A stretch of 64,000 nucleotides of DNA from Epiperipatus broadwayi (taxonomy: Eukaryota > Onychophora > Udeonychophora > Euonychophora > Peripatidae), in assembly GCA_028023455.1 (NCBI GenBank), contig JAQFVV010000947.1, positions 88,458 to 152,457 of the forward strand. Reading direction: 5' to 3'. Positions 1-12,400 of the stretch are shown here, piece by piece. Numbering within the stretch: the stretch's first letter is position 1; each line of letters opens with the position of its first letter. The position numbers were made by a program, and so were the translations under genes. The notes under the pieces were generated by a model. That model did no database searches. It worked only from the letters and a program-made list of their open reading frames with translations, and had not been told where the DNA came from.

Positions 1-1992
1 ATAAATGGCGGGCAACCGGGTTGTGGGCAGGTTTGCTGTAAACAACGTGGGGGGTCTGAGAAAGTTCTATTTTGTCCTTGGAGTTATTGATGAACGGTTG
101 TGAAGGGGGTGTATGAAAGCTGATTTTAAATTTATTGTCTAAAATCTTGATTAGTTGGTGGGAGATTTTAGATATGTGGGGAAGAGTGAATATGGAAGTT
201 TAATGTTGTTTTTATTAATGGTGATTTTTGAGTGAAACTGTTTGATTTTGTTGTTGATAGTGTGGAGTTTATAGCCTGCCTGTAGTAGATCTTTGGTATA
301 GAGATGTATGTTGTTCTTTCGATCTGCCTCAAACTTGCACAGCTGCATATTTCTGTGTAGGAATGCTTGTAGTCCTGCTAATTTGTGAGAGTTGGGAACG
401 TTAGAATGTGGATGTATGAAGCCTCTGATTTCAAAAGGCTTTATAATCATTGAATAATTTATACATGGTTCATCGCGCGTTAACTTAAGATCCAGATAAT
501 TTAGGCTTTGGGATGCATTCTCAGATGTGGAATTAATGGTTAGATTAGTGCTGTGCGTTAGCTCTTGTATAATATTGTTTGTGGTGTGCTGATTGGCTAG
601 AATAAGTATGTCGTCTACTACCGCATGTATAAAATGTGGGGGTTGTCAGCTTGGTGTTTAGGCACTATTAGTTTTTGTAGTAATTAAGAAAAATGCTAGT
701 TATGATTCCGCTAAGGGGAGGCCCTCCCATCCCTTTTCATATTGTACCAAGCTTGCTCAAAAGTTGTGTATATATGCTTATCCATCCAAGTTAAAAATGT
801 AATGATGAAATTAATGCGTTCAGATGACATTGTATTGGTGAGTTCTTGTTGGATAATGTGAATAGATTGTTTTCTGTCCACGGATCCATATAACTCTTTG
901 ACATCAAAGGTGGTCATACGGAAGTTGTTACAAATCGTGGCTTTTTTGATTTTCTCCACGACCTGAAAGGATGAATTAACAGAAAAATTCCCAAAGCCCA
1001 GGCTGTCGATTAATAGTTGATTAACCATTGTCGCGGTTTGAAAATAATGGACTCCCCCAAAATCCATCATTAGACGCAGAGGTTCACCAGGCTTGTGGAG
1101 TTTAATGTTGGCAAACACTCTAGGAGCTTTGGTGGAGGAAGGATAAACTTGGTAGTATTCTGCGGTAGAAATGCCTTTGTTTTTATAAGGACGGAGAATG
1201 GATGCAATAAACTTATCGTGGTTAAGCTTATTGTTGAATTGCGTGACGGGAGTGAGTTGTAGATTTGTGATTTGTTGTTTTATTTTATGCTTATAGTCTT
1301 GCGAGTTTAAGAGCACAAATCTATTGCCCTTATCTTCTTTAAGACAAATTAAATTATTATGATCAATGAACTGTTTCGTAATTTTAATGTCATTACTCCA
1401 GCTATGATCTTTTATATGTAGCTGTTTTTGTGATATAGATTTAACTATATTTGTTATGATGCTATCTCTATGAGGATTATTAATCAAATTTGCTTCGACG
1501 TCAGTGATTAGTTCTAATTTAGGTTGTCTCCATTGGCCTCCTACAAATCTAGGTCCAAGGGAAAGGACTCTAGCTATTCTATCGGGGGAGTGAGGAGTTC
1601 TATTGACAAATGAAGTTCAGTAAATCAATATTTATATTTAGTTTATTAGCTAAAAACTTAATTTTCAAAACGAGCGTTTGCGGTGGTTTATTTCTGTAAA
1701 GTTAAGTTTATCGATAATCCATTGAGGGAGGGTGTTGTTTGTGTAATTGTGCTCCATCTTTTCTTTCTTTACGTAATGCGTTCTTACATCCATGGATAAC
1801 AAAAGTCAAGAGGCGTAATTGTAGTGTGTCAATGATTTTGTCGCGATTATAAATGGAGTCGTTGATTTTTATTTTGCAGCAGTTTGGAACGATGTTAAAT
1901 CTTTTGCATTCAGACAAGAATATTAGGCGCTGTTCCAATGTTTTGACTGAAATGCCGAGATGTAATATGAGTCTTTGTTGATAAAAATTCAT
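1..1992 (-). pseudogene. Penelope-like element PLE-1, copy A (RT, runs off window edge)
   Basis: Reads right to left from an ATG at 1992 (protein start MNFYQQRLIL). Translation across three frames gives a PLE-type reverse transcriptase: an N-terminal region, then an FDVKELYGSV motif (RT motif A) near 880-920, then a catalytic YVDD block near 610-625. Just before the catalytic aspartates one base is missing relative to copy B, so the frame breaks at the active site. Another frame break lies near 1700, and the longest open piece is 711-1487. Downstream (HPHSN, HKLAGLQAFLHR) comes the linker that precedes the GIY-YIG domain, which lies beyond base 1. The family assignment rests on motifs and on the same layout in copy B. 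It is not functional as read, although single-base indels could also be assembly errors. Confidence 0.8.
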
Positions 1993-2143
1993 AATTGTAA
2001 ATTATATAATTTTAAATCTTCACATTCGATAATTTAATTTATAAACCAATTAAGCGTATGTCACGCTTGAATGTGAAGCTATAATAATATACAGGAAATA
2101 ATATACGCTAAGCGCTTTCGAGGTCCTTTACCTCATATTCATC
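1993..2143 (-). repeat. PLE-1 terminal repeat (pLTR) ahead of copy A
   Basis: On the minus strand this stretch precedes the copy A start codon and matches the 3' tail of copy B (about 4405-4545). The same sequence is therefore found before one ORF and after the other. That is the pseudo-LTR arrangement known for Penelope-like elements, produced by partial tandem copies. At 2143/2144 it is joined directly to the 5'-truncated copy B in the opposite orientation. Confidence 0.7.
2101..2142 (-). ncRNA. Degraded hammerhead-ribozyme-like hairpin in PLE-1 pLTR
   Basis: On the minus strand a perfect 5-bp stem, GAGGT with ACCTC (positions 2134-2120), is followed directly by GAAA and then AGCGCT, a self-complementary hexamer. 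PLE hammerheads have stem II, then GAAA, then a very short palindromic stem III. The upstream core that should resemble CTGANGA reads ATGAATA and is cut by the junction at 2143, so this copy is probably inactive. The call is by analogy with published PLE hammerheads. Confidence 0.45.
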
Positions 2144-4404
2144 GGCATTTCAGTCAAAACATTGGAACAGCACCTAATATTCTTGTCTGAATGCAAAAGA
2201 TTTAACATCGTTCCAAACTGCTGCAAAATAAAAATCAACGACTCCATTTATAATCGCGACAAAATCATTGACACACTACAATTACGCCTCTTGACTTTTG
2301 TTATCCATGGATGTAAGAACGCATTATGTAAAGAAAGAAAAAGATGGAGCACAATTACAGCAAACAACACCCTCCCTCAATGGATTATCGATAAACTTAA
2401 CTTTACAGAAATAAACCACCGCAAACGCTTCGTTTTGAAAATTAAGTTTTTAGCTAATAAACTAAATATAAATATTGATTTACTACGAACTTCATTTGTC
2501 AATAGAACTGGCCTCACTCCCCCCGATAGAATAGCTAGAGTCCTTTCCCTTGGATCTAGATTTGTAGGAGGCCAATGGAGACAACCTAAATTAGAACTAA
2601 TCACTGACGTCGAAGCAAATTTGATTAATAATCCTCATAGAGATAGCATCATAACAAATATAGTTAAATCTATATCACAAAAACAGCTACATATAAAAGA
2701 TCATAGCTGGAGTAAGACATTAAAATTACGAAACAGTTCATTGATCATAATAATTTAATTTGTCTTAAAGAAGATAAGGGCAATAGATTTGTGCTCTAAA
2801 CTCGCAAGACTATAAGCATAAAATAAAACAAAAATCACAAATCTACAACTCACTCCCATCACGCAATTCAACAATAAGCTAACCGCGATAAGTTTATTGC
2901 ATCCATTCTCCGTCCTTATAAAAACAAAGGCATTTCTACAGAATACTACCATTTATCCTTCCTCCACCAAAGCTCCTAGAGTGTTTGCCAACATTAAACT
3001 CCACAAGCTGGTGAACCTCTCGTCTAATGATGGATTTTGGGGAGTCCATTATTTTCAAAGGACAATGGTTAATCAACTATTAATCGACAGCCTGGGTTTG
3101 GAATTTTTCTGTTAATTCATCCTTTCAGGTCGTGGAGAAAATCAAAAAAGGATTTGTAACAACTTCCGTATGACCACCTTTGACGTCAAAGAGTTATATG
3201 GATCCGTGGACAGAAAACAATCTATTCACATTATCCAACAAGAACTCACCAATACAATGTCATCTGAACGCATTAATTTCATCATTACATTTTTAACTTG
3301 GATGGATAAGCATATATAACAATGTTTGAGCAAGCTTGGTACAATATGAAAAGTGGATGGCGATGGGCCTCCCCTTAGCGGAATCATAACTAGCATTTTT
3401 CTTAATTACTACGAAAAACTAATAGTGCCTAAACACCAACTGACAACCCCCACATTTTATACATGCGGTACGTAGACGACATACTTATTCTAGCCAATCA
3501 GCACACCACAAACAATATTATACAAGAGCTAACGCACAGCACTAATCTAACCATTAATTCCACATCTGAGGATGCATCCCAAAGCCTAAATTATCTGGAT
3601 CTTAAGTTAACGCGCGATGAACCATGTATAAATTATTCAATGATTATAAAGCCTTTTGAAATCAGAGGCNNNNNNNNNNNNNNNNNNNNNNNNNCCCAAC
3701 TCTCACAAATTAGCAGGACTACAAGCATTCCTACACAGAAATATGCAGCTGTGCAAGTTTGAGGCAGATCGAAAGAACAACATACATCTCTATACCAAAG
3801 ATCTACTACAGGCAGGCTATAAACCCACACTATCAACAACAAAATCAAACAGTTTCACTCAAAATCACCATTAATAAAAAAACATTAAACTTCCATATAT
3901 CACTCTTCCTCACATATCTAAAATCTCCCACCAACTAATCAAGATTTTAGACAATAAATTTAAAATCAGCTTTCATACACCCCCTTGCACTAACCGTTTC
4001 ATCAATAACTCCAAGGATAAAATAGAACTTTCTCAGACCCCCCATGTTGTTTACACATAACCTGCCCACAACCCAGTTGCCGGATTTATTTTGGAGAAAC
4101 AAGGAGACAATCACCGGAAGACAACACAGATACACATATAATAGAGCTATGAAAACAAGATAACTCATCAACATTTTTGGAACACTCCAAGAAGACTGGA
4201 CATTTATTTGAACCTTCCCACCCTAAAATAGTCTGTATTGAGAAAAAGACATTAAGGGAAGATCCGAGAAGCATACTACATTAATAACAATAACTACTCG
4301 ATCAATAGACGTGACACCTGCTTCGACATCTCTAAACGCTGGACTAATTAGTCCATTTGATATGCTTTGCATACCACTTCTCGTCATTTTACATTTTGAC
4401 TCAC
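2144..4404 (+). pseudogene. Penelope-like element PLE-1, copy B (RT plus GIY-YIG remnant)
   Basis: This is an inverted, 5'-truncated partner of copy A, starting inside the coding region at the codons for ISVKTLEQ. It has many single-base indels and stops. The open pieces are 2162-2758, 2897-3115 and 3463-3762. The catalytic RT motif RYVDDILIL is intact at 3463-3500. After about 4030 a broken frame gives EHSKKTGHLFEP and a further block ending in REDPRS, which resemble the C-terminal half of the GIY-YIG endonuclease of PLEs. A 25-N gap interrupts it at 3670. Identity with copy A looks above 90 percent by eye, so the two are recent relatives. It is not coding as read. Confidence 0.8.
3670..3694. 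other. Assembly gap (25 N) inside PLE-1 copy B
   Basis: Twenty-five unknown bases. The opposite arm (copy A) has 24 bases at the equivalent place, so the gap spans almost exactly what the other copy predicts and probably hides no extra sequence. Confidence 0.95.
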
Positions 4405-4545
4405 AGAGTATGAATATGAGGTAAAGGATGAAAGGTTATATATTATTTCTGTATATTATTATAGCTTCACATTAAGGTGAATAAATTGGTTTATAAATTA
4501 AATTATCGAATGTGAAGATTTAAAATTATATAATAAATTAGAAAA
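4405..4545 (+). repeat. PLE-1 3' terminal repeat of copy B
   Basis: Reverse complement of most of 1993-2143. It contains the GAGGTAAAGG half of the hammerhead-like hairpin, but the returning strand ACCTC is lost and replaced by AT before GAAA. The element ends in an AT-rich stretch near 4545. Confidence 0.65.
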
Positions 4546-4756
4546 ATTCTCAGTCTGTTGAACAAAATTTCAATTTCTCTGCCCGGATTCAAATCTAGAC
4601 TGGAGTTTTGATTGGCGGATGTGCAATCTTGCACCATAATACCTTAAATTATAATATTATTTTCCATAAAAATTTAATATAAAATTTAAGGAGACTTTTG
4701 AAAATACTTACATATTAGATCAGTGGTGAAATTTTAGTCTTCGTTACTTATTATTA

Positions 4757-5104
4757 TATAGGGTATATGACCACAGACTTTCACACCACCCACCACTCTT
4801 CACACTATCTCATAACATTGATACACTTGAACACATATATGGCAAAGAGTTGGAGTGTGGAGTGGATTGAAGCCTGTCCATTAAAGTATGAAGATTGGCT
4901 ATCTTAATATATATCTGAGCACTTATAGCATATATGTGTGGAGATGGTAATCTGGACCAACTGATGATTGCTGTTTTAGCATGAAATATGTATATTGATG
5001 ATTATTTATCTTTTTAACATATATGTGTTCAAGTGTATCAGTGTTATGAGATAGTGTGGAGTGTGGTGGGTGGTGTGAAAGTCTGTCCTCATATACCCTA
5101 TATA
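4757..5104 (+). mobile_element. Small hammerhead-bearing repeat, copy 1, with 85-bp inverted ends
   Basis: The left 85 bp (4757-4841) is the reverse complement of the right 87 bp (5018-5104) at roughly 90 percent identity. Between them lies a single-copy core with a hammerhead-like motif. The right half recurs at 5425-5695. The inverted left arm can be read as a truncated copy facing the main copy, the same head-to-head layout as PLE-1 and the 408-bp array. No ORF fits. It could instead be called a MITE, but the ribozyme core argues for a retrozyme-like element. Confidence 0.6.
4955..5000 (+). ncRNA. Hammerhead ribozyme-like motif, family 2, copy 1
   Basis: Order seen: stem I 5' strand GACCAA, core CTGATGA at 4961-4967, stem II TGCT-GTTTT-AGCA flanked by a T on each side, GAAA at 4983-4986, stem III ATA-TG-TAT, H17 = A at 4994, then stem I 3' strand TTGATG. 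The core matches the hammerhead consensus CUGANGA...GAAA. Two stem I positions are mismatched here, but the sister copy at 5544 has the fully pairing strand TTGGTC. The base pair closing stem II next to the core would be U-U, which is unusual. Self-cleavage is predicted after position 4994. Confidence 0.6.
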
Positions 5105-5424
5105 TTACATATATAGACACAGGTATATAATAAGCCTGTGTTTCAGTTGTTACTTATTATTTATGATTGCTAAATATGTCACTTTTGACAAAGTTGTAAA
5201 TAACAACTCCATTTTCTATATTAATGTCAATTTACTTACATGGCAAATGAAGGCCATAGTTAGAGCATAAGTAGGTCAGTGGTAACCAAATGTTAATACA
5301 GAACATGTAGTAGATATAAAAAATTTCTAGAGATCCTCAACAACTTATTTTTGAAAGTTAAATTTATTTAATTAATTAATAACATGGGCTTTGAACGTTC
5401 CATCATTAGATTTTCAATGAAATG

Positions 5425-5695
5425 GACAGCTGAAGAGTTGTGTGTTGGAAGTAGTTTGAAGCCTGTCCATTAAAGTGTGAAGATTGGCTATCTTAATATA
5501 AAGCTGACCACTGATTGTATATATGTGTGGAGATAGTAATCTGGACCAATTGGTGATTGCTGGTTTAGCATAAAATACTTTATTGGTCATTATTTATCTT
5601 TTCAACATGTGTGTGATCAGATGGGTCAGCAATATGAGATGGCATGGAGAGTTTAGGGTAGTGTGAAAGTCTGAGTTCAAATCCCTTATATATTT
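5425..5695 (+). mobile_element. Small hammerhead-bearing repeat, copy 2 (right part only)
   Basis: Aligns with about 4845-5100 of copy 1, sharing the block AAGCCTGTCCATTAAAG and the segment around the hammerhead core. It lacks the inverted left arm. Near its end the sequence GAGTTCAAATCCC resembles a tRNA B box, so a polymerase III or tRNA-derived origin is possible but unproven. Confidence 0.55.
5544..5588 (+). ncRNA. Hammerhead ribozyme-like motif, family 2, copy 2 (core decayed)
   Basis: Stem I (GACCAA with TTGGTC) is perfect over 6 bp and stem II (TGCT with AGCA) is kept. The catalytic core has decayed: CTGATGA reads TTGGTGA, and GAAA reads AAAA. It is probably inactive, but it supports the fold of copy 1. 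Confidence 0.5.
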
Positions 5696-5699
5696 TAAT

Positions 5700-8600
5700 T
5701 AATTAAATAAAATGTACTATCAAATATTTAGCTATTATAGATAGTCAATGGTATTAATAAAGATTAAAATTTATACTACCGGACTAATACATAAGTACAC
5801 TTTTGAATTTCGTTCAAAAATAGAATCATCAAAATCTTTATTTAAATTTTTTTTATAAAAAAAAGCTTTTAAACATTTTATTTTAATTATTAAAAGTAGT
5901 TTTATAATCTTAAAATTAATGTGACATTTTTCTAATTCACGTTTAAATATTTGTCTTATTATTTTTTTTTATATATCTTTTATAAAACCATTTTCTCTCT
6001 GACTATACTCACACGCATGCATACGTGTTTATGTAATATATACATGTGATATTTTAAGTTGAAGAATTGTATTCTTTGTTTTTGTTCTTTTTAGTTCTAT
6101 TTATTTATTTCTTTTTTTAGATTTTCAATATTTTTACATTTCCATAGCAAACAAGTTAAGAATAGAAACATCTGCCACAGACACAAACGTTTCTATCATT
6201 GATGTCTGTATCAAAGAGAATAAGTCTGACATTAGGATTAACTTCAAATATAAAGTAAAAATTTTTACACAACATTTGACATGAAGTAATATAGAATTAA
6301 ATATTTAAAAGACATTTATATATACATACGTACATATAAAATAAAATATCAATATATATTGCATATGGACATATCTAGATGTAAGTGCTTACATCACTTG
6401 GGCATAAAACGCCTACATTTAAAAACATATATGTGCGTACACATTCATAAGCATACACAAAAAATAGAGTTTGAATCTAGCTAATGAACTTTAAAATAAT
6501 TTTAGCAATGGGCTTGGAAGTCTTTTGTTTTTGTTTTTTTCCGTCGCTGCACAACATTGCTCAGTAAGTGGATATCTAACGTTTCTTAGCTAGAAAAAAA
6601 AAGGAACACAAAATTACTCAAATTCTTAATGGAACACTCCAGTAGCCATCTATCCAATAGAGGCCAATAAATGAATACCTATTACTTTTAATTAGAGATA
6701 ATAACAATATGGAAACTTGCTCAAAACATCACCAGTTACTATTGACAAATCTTTGGAATAGTTGAGGAAAACTTTGCCCTGTAAATTATTTAAAGATTGT
6801 CATATACACTTATGTATAATTTATACATTAATGCATGCATAACTTGCTGATTAACATTCAAATATTTTTTTAATGTTTTAATAAAGGTATGTATGAGAAA
6901 TAATGGAAAAATAAAATATTAGTCTTATATTAAAGTATTTGCTTAGGAGAAGTTATTTTAAAATTAAAAAGATATATATATATATGATGTAATAGTCTGG
7001 GTTTTCCACCAGAAAAGGGGCAGCACATCTAACAACAGTCGGATCTAGGGTCTTCCAATAGGATGCTAAGAGTATTGCAATGAAGTAACTAACCAATGAT
7101 CATATCCATCTCAAATGGGCTAGGTCTTAGTTTACTTGTTAAATCTGGATACAATTTAGGCTAGTGCATCAATACCTCACCCCTCTTTTGGATTCCATTA
7201 TGTCTCAGTATTCGAACCCAGGGAGAATGTTGCCTTTGGCTCTCTTTAGGGGTGAATTTACTTTATGTAGCAACAAAATTTTTATTGGCTTAAATTACAT
7301 AAAACTATTGTTATGCTATATATTATAATAGTGTGTGGGTGCATATATGTACGTAGCTAAGTAAATCGATGAGCGAGTGTATGAATGAGTTTGATAAACT
7401 ACAGACCAATTTGATTTAAAACACATTAACAAATTTTATTAATAACAGATAAAATTTGAAATTCTATTCACATAGCAAAAGATGTGCTCATATGTTTCCC
7501 ATATGCATCTCTACCATTTCAATGACTCTATTTACAAAAACCAATAAAATTAGCTAAGATACAAAAATAAAATAAAAAATATTATTTTATCATCATAATG
7601 ATCATGAAGCTAACTAACTATTTACATGATTATATTTCAATATGTCCAATAGCTCCATGAACCAATTTCTGCTGGAGAGATTTTTGGGACCCTTTCCCTT
7701 TGTACAAGTATCCTGAAGTATACAGAAAAAGATTTTCACATGAGAATGTTAATCATTCATACTGAATAAACTATAATAATTGTTAGGTGAACATAAACAA
7801 ATAATCAAGCAACATAAACTCTATCCTGTACTAGTGCATGTAAATTAATATTGAAAGGGTATCAAAATTCTTACCTCATCTCATATTAAGTGATGATGAT
7901 GATGTTGACCTAACATCAATTCAGTATAGAGGGGTTTGACCTAAATTTTATTTACAAATCAAAAAAAAAAAAGATTTTCTAACTTAATAAACCTTCCCCC
8001 TGTATTACATTACTTCTTATTGCAATGGATTCTTCCAAATGCAAATGCGCTGAACTTCCAAATGCGAGAATAATGAAAGTAAATTTTTACAAACAAAAAA
8101 AACATATATATAATACATAATTTTGATATTGTTTAAATCCTCTTGATTAAAATCTGTGATTTTAATGGTAATGTCTCTCATGGATACGGTCAATTCTGGA
8201 TAATTCTCCATTGTTTACTCAGACTCTATGGAGACATGCTTGAATGAGGATGCTTCTGTTTCTAATGTCAATCTCTTCTTGGATACACTCAAACATTTTA
8301 GATAGGGCATTAGGTGTTATTCTAGGCATTATTTGTATGGGTGAGTTATATCATTACATTTTATGGTAATTAAGGTAACCCTTCTAGCCCTACGGCACAT
8401 TTATTTAGCCAGTGTACATTGTTTAATAATTTATAAAGTAGAATTAAATTTTACTCATTTTATTATCAGGTATTTAGTAAGTTTATGTGAAAGAAAATTC
8501 TACCTCATCATTCTGAATATGTTATGATGATAAAACATTCCCTTTTCTTTCTGTTCATTTGAGTGCAGTCTTTTGTCTCCATTTATCTATGCAAAATTAT

Positions 8601-9125
8601 TTCAGTTCTTTTATTGTGCTGCTAAAGTTCATTAATCTTTGCCATCATGATTTGCTTCAACTTCTAGCATTTCAAAATTTTACACAAAAGAGATAGTATT
8701 TCTGAATACATTGTCCATTTTGTTCTTCATTCTAATGTTCTATCCTCAGATGTTTACTGCTTGCGGTTATTAGACCTTTGGCAATAATGAAAGAAAATGA
8801 AAATAAATTGGGTTTGTTTTTTTATACTGAACCTTGTTTCCATTGTTTAGGATACTCACATTTCTGATATCCTTTTTTACCATTATAATATTATATTATT
8901 GTGCAAATTAATAGTTGTTATAGAAATTGCATAACAAAATTATTTGATGAAATTACGTAATAAAATTACTTAGTAAAATTCTATGGCAAAATTCCACTCT
9001 CATTTTTTAACACTTGGTAACTTAGATATTGATTTGATCTCAGGTCATCACCATGTCTACTGAGTTATTGTCTCATATCATGATGTTTATACATTAACAA
9101 ACAAGTCATTATTGGTCTAAATAAT
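5700..9125. other. AT-rich intergenic, no gene seen
   Basis: No coding region was recognised, and the only open frame over 60 codons (8017-8211, minus) shows no family features. The less AT-rich block 7000-7290 contains TTCGAACCCAGGG near 7210, which on the minus strand resembles a tRNA B box, so a decayed SINE is possible. A short (TA) run lies near 6972-6985. Confidence 0.5.
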
Positions 9126-9375
9126 ATATATATATATATATGAAAGGTTTCTCTGTTTAAGCTTTTATTTTCCAATAAAAAAAAGCATCTACTTTATTTT
9201 TAACACTATCTGGGTTTGATACATATTAAAGTTAACTTCAAGTGTATATACCTTTATACATCTGCTTGCATATAAAATAAGCATATCATGTGTCTAAATT
9301 GTCCTCTCAGTCTGTGTTTTTAATAGATTTAGTTTCAATGTTGTGGGCATTTAAGGGTTGGTTTGGACAGTTGTA

Positions 9376-9425
9376 AGCTATCATTACAATATATATATAT
9401 ATATATATATATTGTAATGATAGCT

Positions 9426-9468
<43 letters not shown>
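9376..9468. repeat. Short inverted repeat plus (TA)n tract
   Basis: AGCTATCATTACAAT at 9377 and its reverse complement at 9411-9425 flank a pure (AT) core and form a 15-bp stem. A second (AT)n run, 9431-9468, leads directly into the start of family D copy 1. Confidence 0.7.
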
Positions 9469-9471
<3 letters not shown>

Positions 9472-12400
9472 CTTTTCTATAGGTTGGTAATAGTTCATAA
9501 CAGTCAATTACTAAAAATTTTAAATTTTAGAATATGTTCTTTTAATACATTAATTATAGTTTGTCGATTATATTTTTTAAAGTACAATTTAAAGCTAAAG
9601 AAAATACGTGGTATATAAAATTATAGTGAATTATTTAAAAAGTAGTTAAGTAAAGTTTAAAATATTGTTTCATGTGGTTGTAAAAGCTGGCCATATTAAA
9701 TAACACAGCTATAAAAAAATTAAAAGTATATTTAATAAATTCGATTTTAATAGTTTAAAACTGATAAGTTAATAAATACAGTGTTTAAATTTATAATCAT
9801 ATTTAATAGTCAAAATTAATATAGTATATTTTAAAAATAAACTTTATGATGGTGAGAATTGTATTTAGTTCTATATTTTCTACATTGTTCTTCCAAATTT
9901 TATAATTATATTATATAATATAATAAGTGTATCAATTTTATTAGTCTAGGCAGAGAAATAGATTGAAAATCGTCTGTCAAAGTTATTGATCATGTGACTT
10001 GTATATTACATACGTTCACACACACGCTTGTTTGAAATAATAACAAAGTTTAAAATATTTTAAAAGTTATATTATAGAATTGGATAGAATTATTGCCTAT
10101 CATAAAAGTAAATAGTATTAAACATTAAGTTAACTATCGTATAACATGCTTAAATGATATAATAAAGATGAATACAGTTAATAAAAAAATTAAATATTTT
10201 ATTTAAATAAAAATAGATAAATGGAATAAGTTATTAAAATTATTTTAAAAGTTATTTTAAATGTTTAAATAGTTTTAATAAATTAATAATTGAAGTAAAA
10301 GTGGAATTTTAAATAATATTTTTAAATTTTATTACGTCATAATTTCTAATTTTGAAATTCAATTCTACTTGAAATTAAAAATATGTAAATTTGTTCTCAA
10401 GCTAAAGTAAGAATTAATCAATAGAAATAGGTATTCTTACAGACTATAAATATGATTTGCACGGGGTTATCAGGGGAGATTAATAATGTATTGAAACCGA
10501 AGAAAGGTAAATTATAACTATCAAAAAGATAGTATTTTAAAAATTTTTATTTTAATCAATTTTTTTTTAGTACTTTCTTATCGTTTTATTTGCAAAAAAC
10601 TAATTGATAATTTTAAAGTGTTTTGCAAAAGAAAGTTTAAAAAATAATATATTTAGGAACTTCGTGAAAATGATTTTCTAATTTTTAAATGTTACTTGCC
10701 AGTCGTATTTTATCTAAAAATTTAACCTAAACTTCGCAATAAAAATGGATATACTGTGGAATAAAATTGATATAAATTGTAATACTGTAAAAATGTTCGG
10801 AATATTTGTTAATACAGCTTTATTAATGCATAACCGAAGAACTGTTTTGGTACATAAAAAAAAACAAAAAAAAACCACAGCTCAGACATTATACGGAGTC
10901 TAAAAAATGTATTGAAACGTATTATTTATAAGTTTATCCAAGATTTATTTTTAAATAGTAATAAGACAATTATATTTCATGAATTATTTTATATAATATG
11001 ATATTCAAAGGAGTAAAATGTTATATACTTTCTGAAGGTAACATTTTTAAAAAATATTTTCAAGAATTAAAGAAAGAACCCAGGAGAATATGTTACAGAA
11101 GCGTTTTTTGATATTAAAATATCCGTTCTTAGAATTATTTAAAATGTATTTAGAAAAGATTTGTTCAAAAGTACTTGAAGTTTTTTTTTATTTTTAAAAG
11201 AGATTTATAAAAATACCAAATGAAAGTTTAAATGTCTCAAGAAGGAAACATATATAAAAAAGTGAACACATAGTTGAATAAAAGATGGATCCATGGAAAT
11301 ACAAATAATACTTAAAAGTTTATCGAATATTTTTAAAGTTAAATTAGATGGATTGATGCATCAGATATGCAGAGAATATTGGTAGAGAAGATTAAGAAGC
11401 TTTATGGGATTAATTAATGTTATAATTTAATAATTGTCATCCTAAATACTAAAACCAAGGATTATTTTTTATAAATATTACTAAATGGATTAATAATTAT
11501 TTTAATTTTAAACTTTAACGCGCTTGGAGGAGAACATTTTTTTTTAAAAACTCTAGAGAAAATAATAAACATTTTGGACTTATCAGGAATTATCGTCAAG
11601 AAAATATGTAATTATAGTTTTGATTCCTTTTATTTTGTTAACCTAGTTTAAATCTAAATTTTTATATAAGATTAGGAAAAACATAAAAACATTAATTTAT
11701 TAATATTAAAATTTTATAATATAACAATCTAATAATTTAGCTAAAAATATTTTAATATAAAGAGTATGGGTGTGAATTTTTTTTATATCTGCAATGCTCA
11801 AGTGGATAAAGGAAGCCTACTGAACACGATGACTAGATAAAGGTTATTGGTAATAATAATAACTATTGATAATTTATAATATATATTTTTTTTGTTTTCT
11901 TTAGATCATCCATAAATTGAAAGAATGAAGTGTAAAAGTTTTTTACTTATATGTACCACATTTCATACAACATTTTAAAAAAATTATGAGATAGGTGATT
12001 GGGAAATATGCATACGACAATTTTTTTTTTTAATTTTTTTTTTATTAGTGATATAATCCAACATAACAAATAATTATGTGATTCTTTTAAAATTTTCATG
12101 TTATTGGATATTAAAATATTGTCTAAGTAGATTGTATATGATTAGACATATAGAATAATGAAGTAAGCAGACTTTTCTTGTGGAACAGCTAGATTGTTTA
12201 ACTATTAATGAATTTTATTTATTGTTTTGTAAATGCAAATAGTTATTTATCGATGTAAGATGTGGAAAAACTTGAGAAATAATGTTGAGATAGTGGCTTG
12301 GAAGTACTTAGTGAACAGGAAACCAAGATGATGTTTTAAGAAATAGGATGTTATAAGGAATGGAAATAATATTTAGTCTTTATGTGAATATCAGTATAGT

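Noticed and set aside
2377-2604. 75-codon minus-strand frame inside PLE-1 copy B
   Set aside because: Antisense shadow of the RT coding strand.
7000-7290. tRNA-derived SINE on the minus strand
   Set aside because: Only a B-box-like GGGTTCGAAT is visible; no A box, tail or target duplication, so it is kept as a note only.
9307-9507. 66-codon frame with a YIYI run near 9.4 kb (similar case at 40327-40548)
   Set aside because: Most of it is (TA)n, and the flanking residues match nothing.
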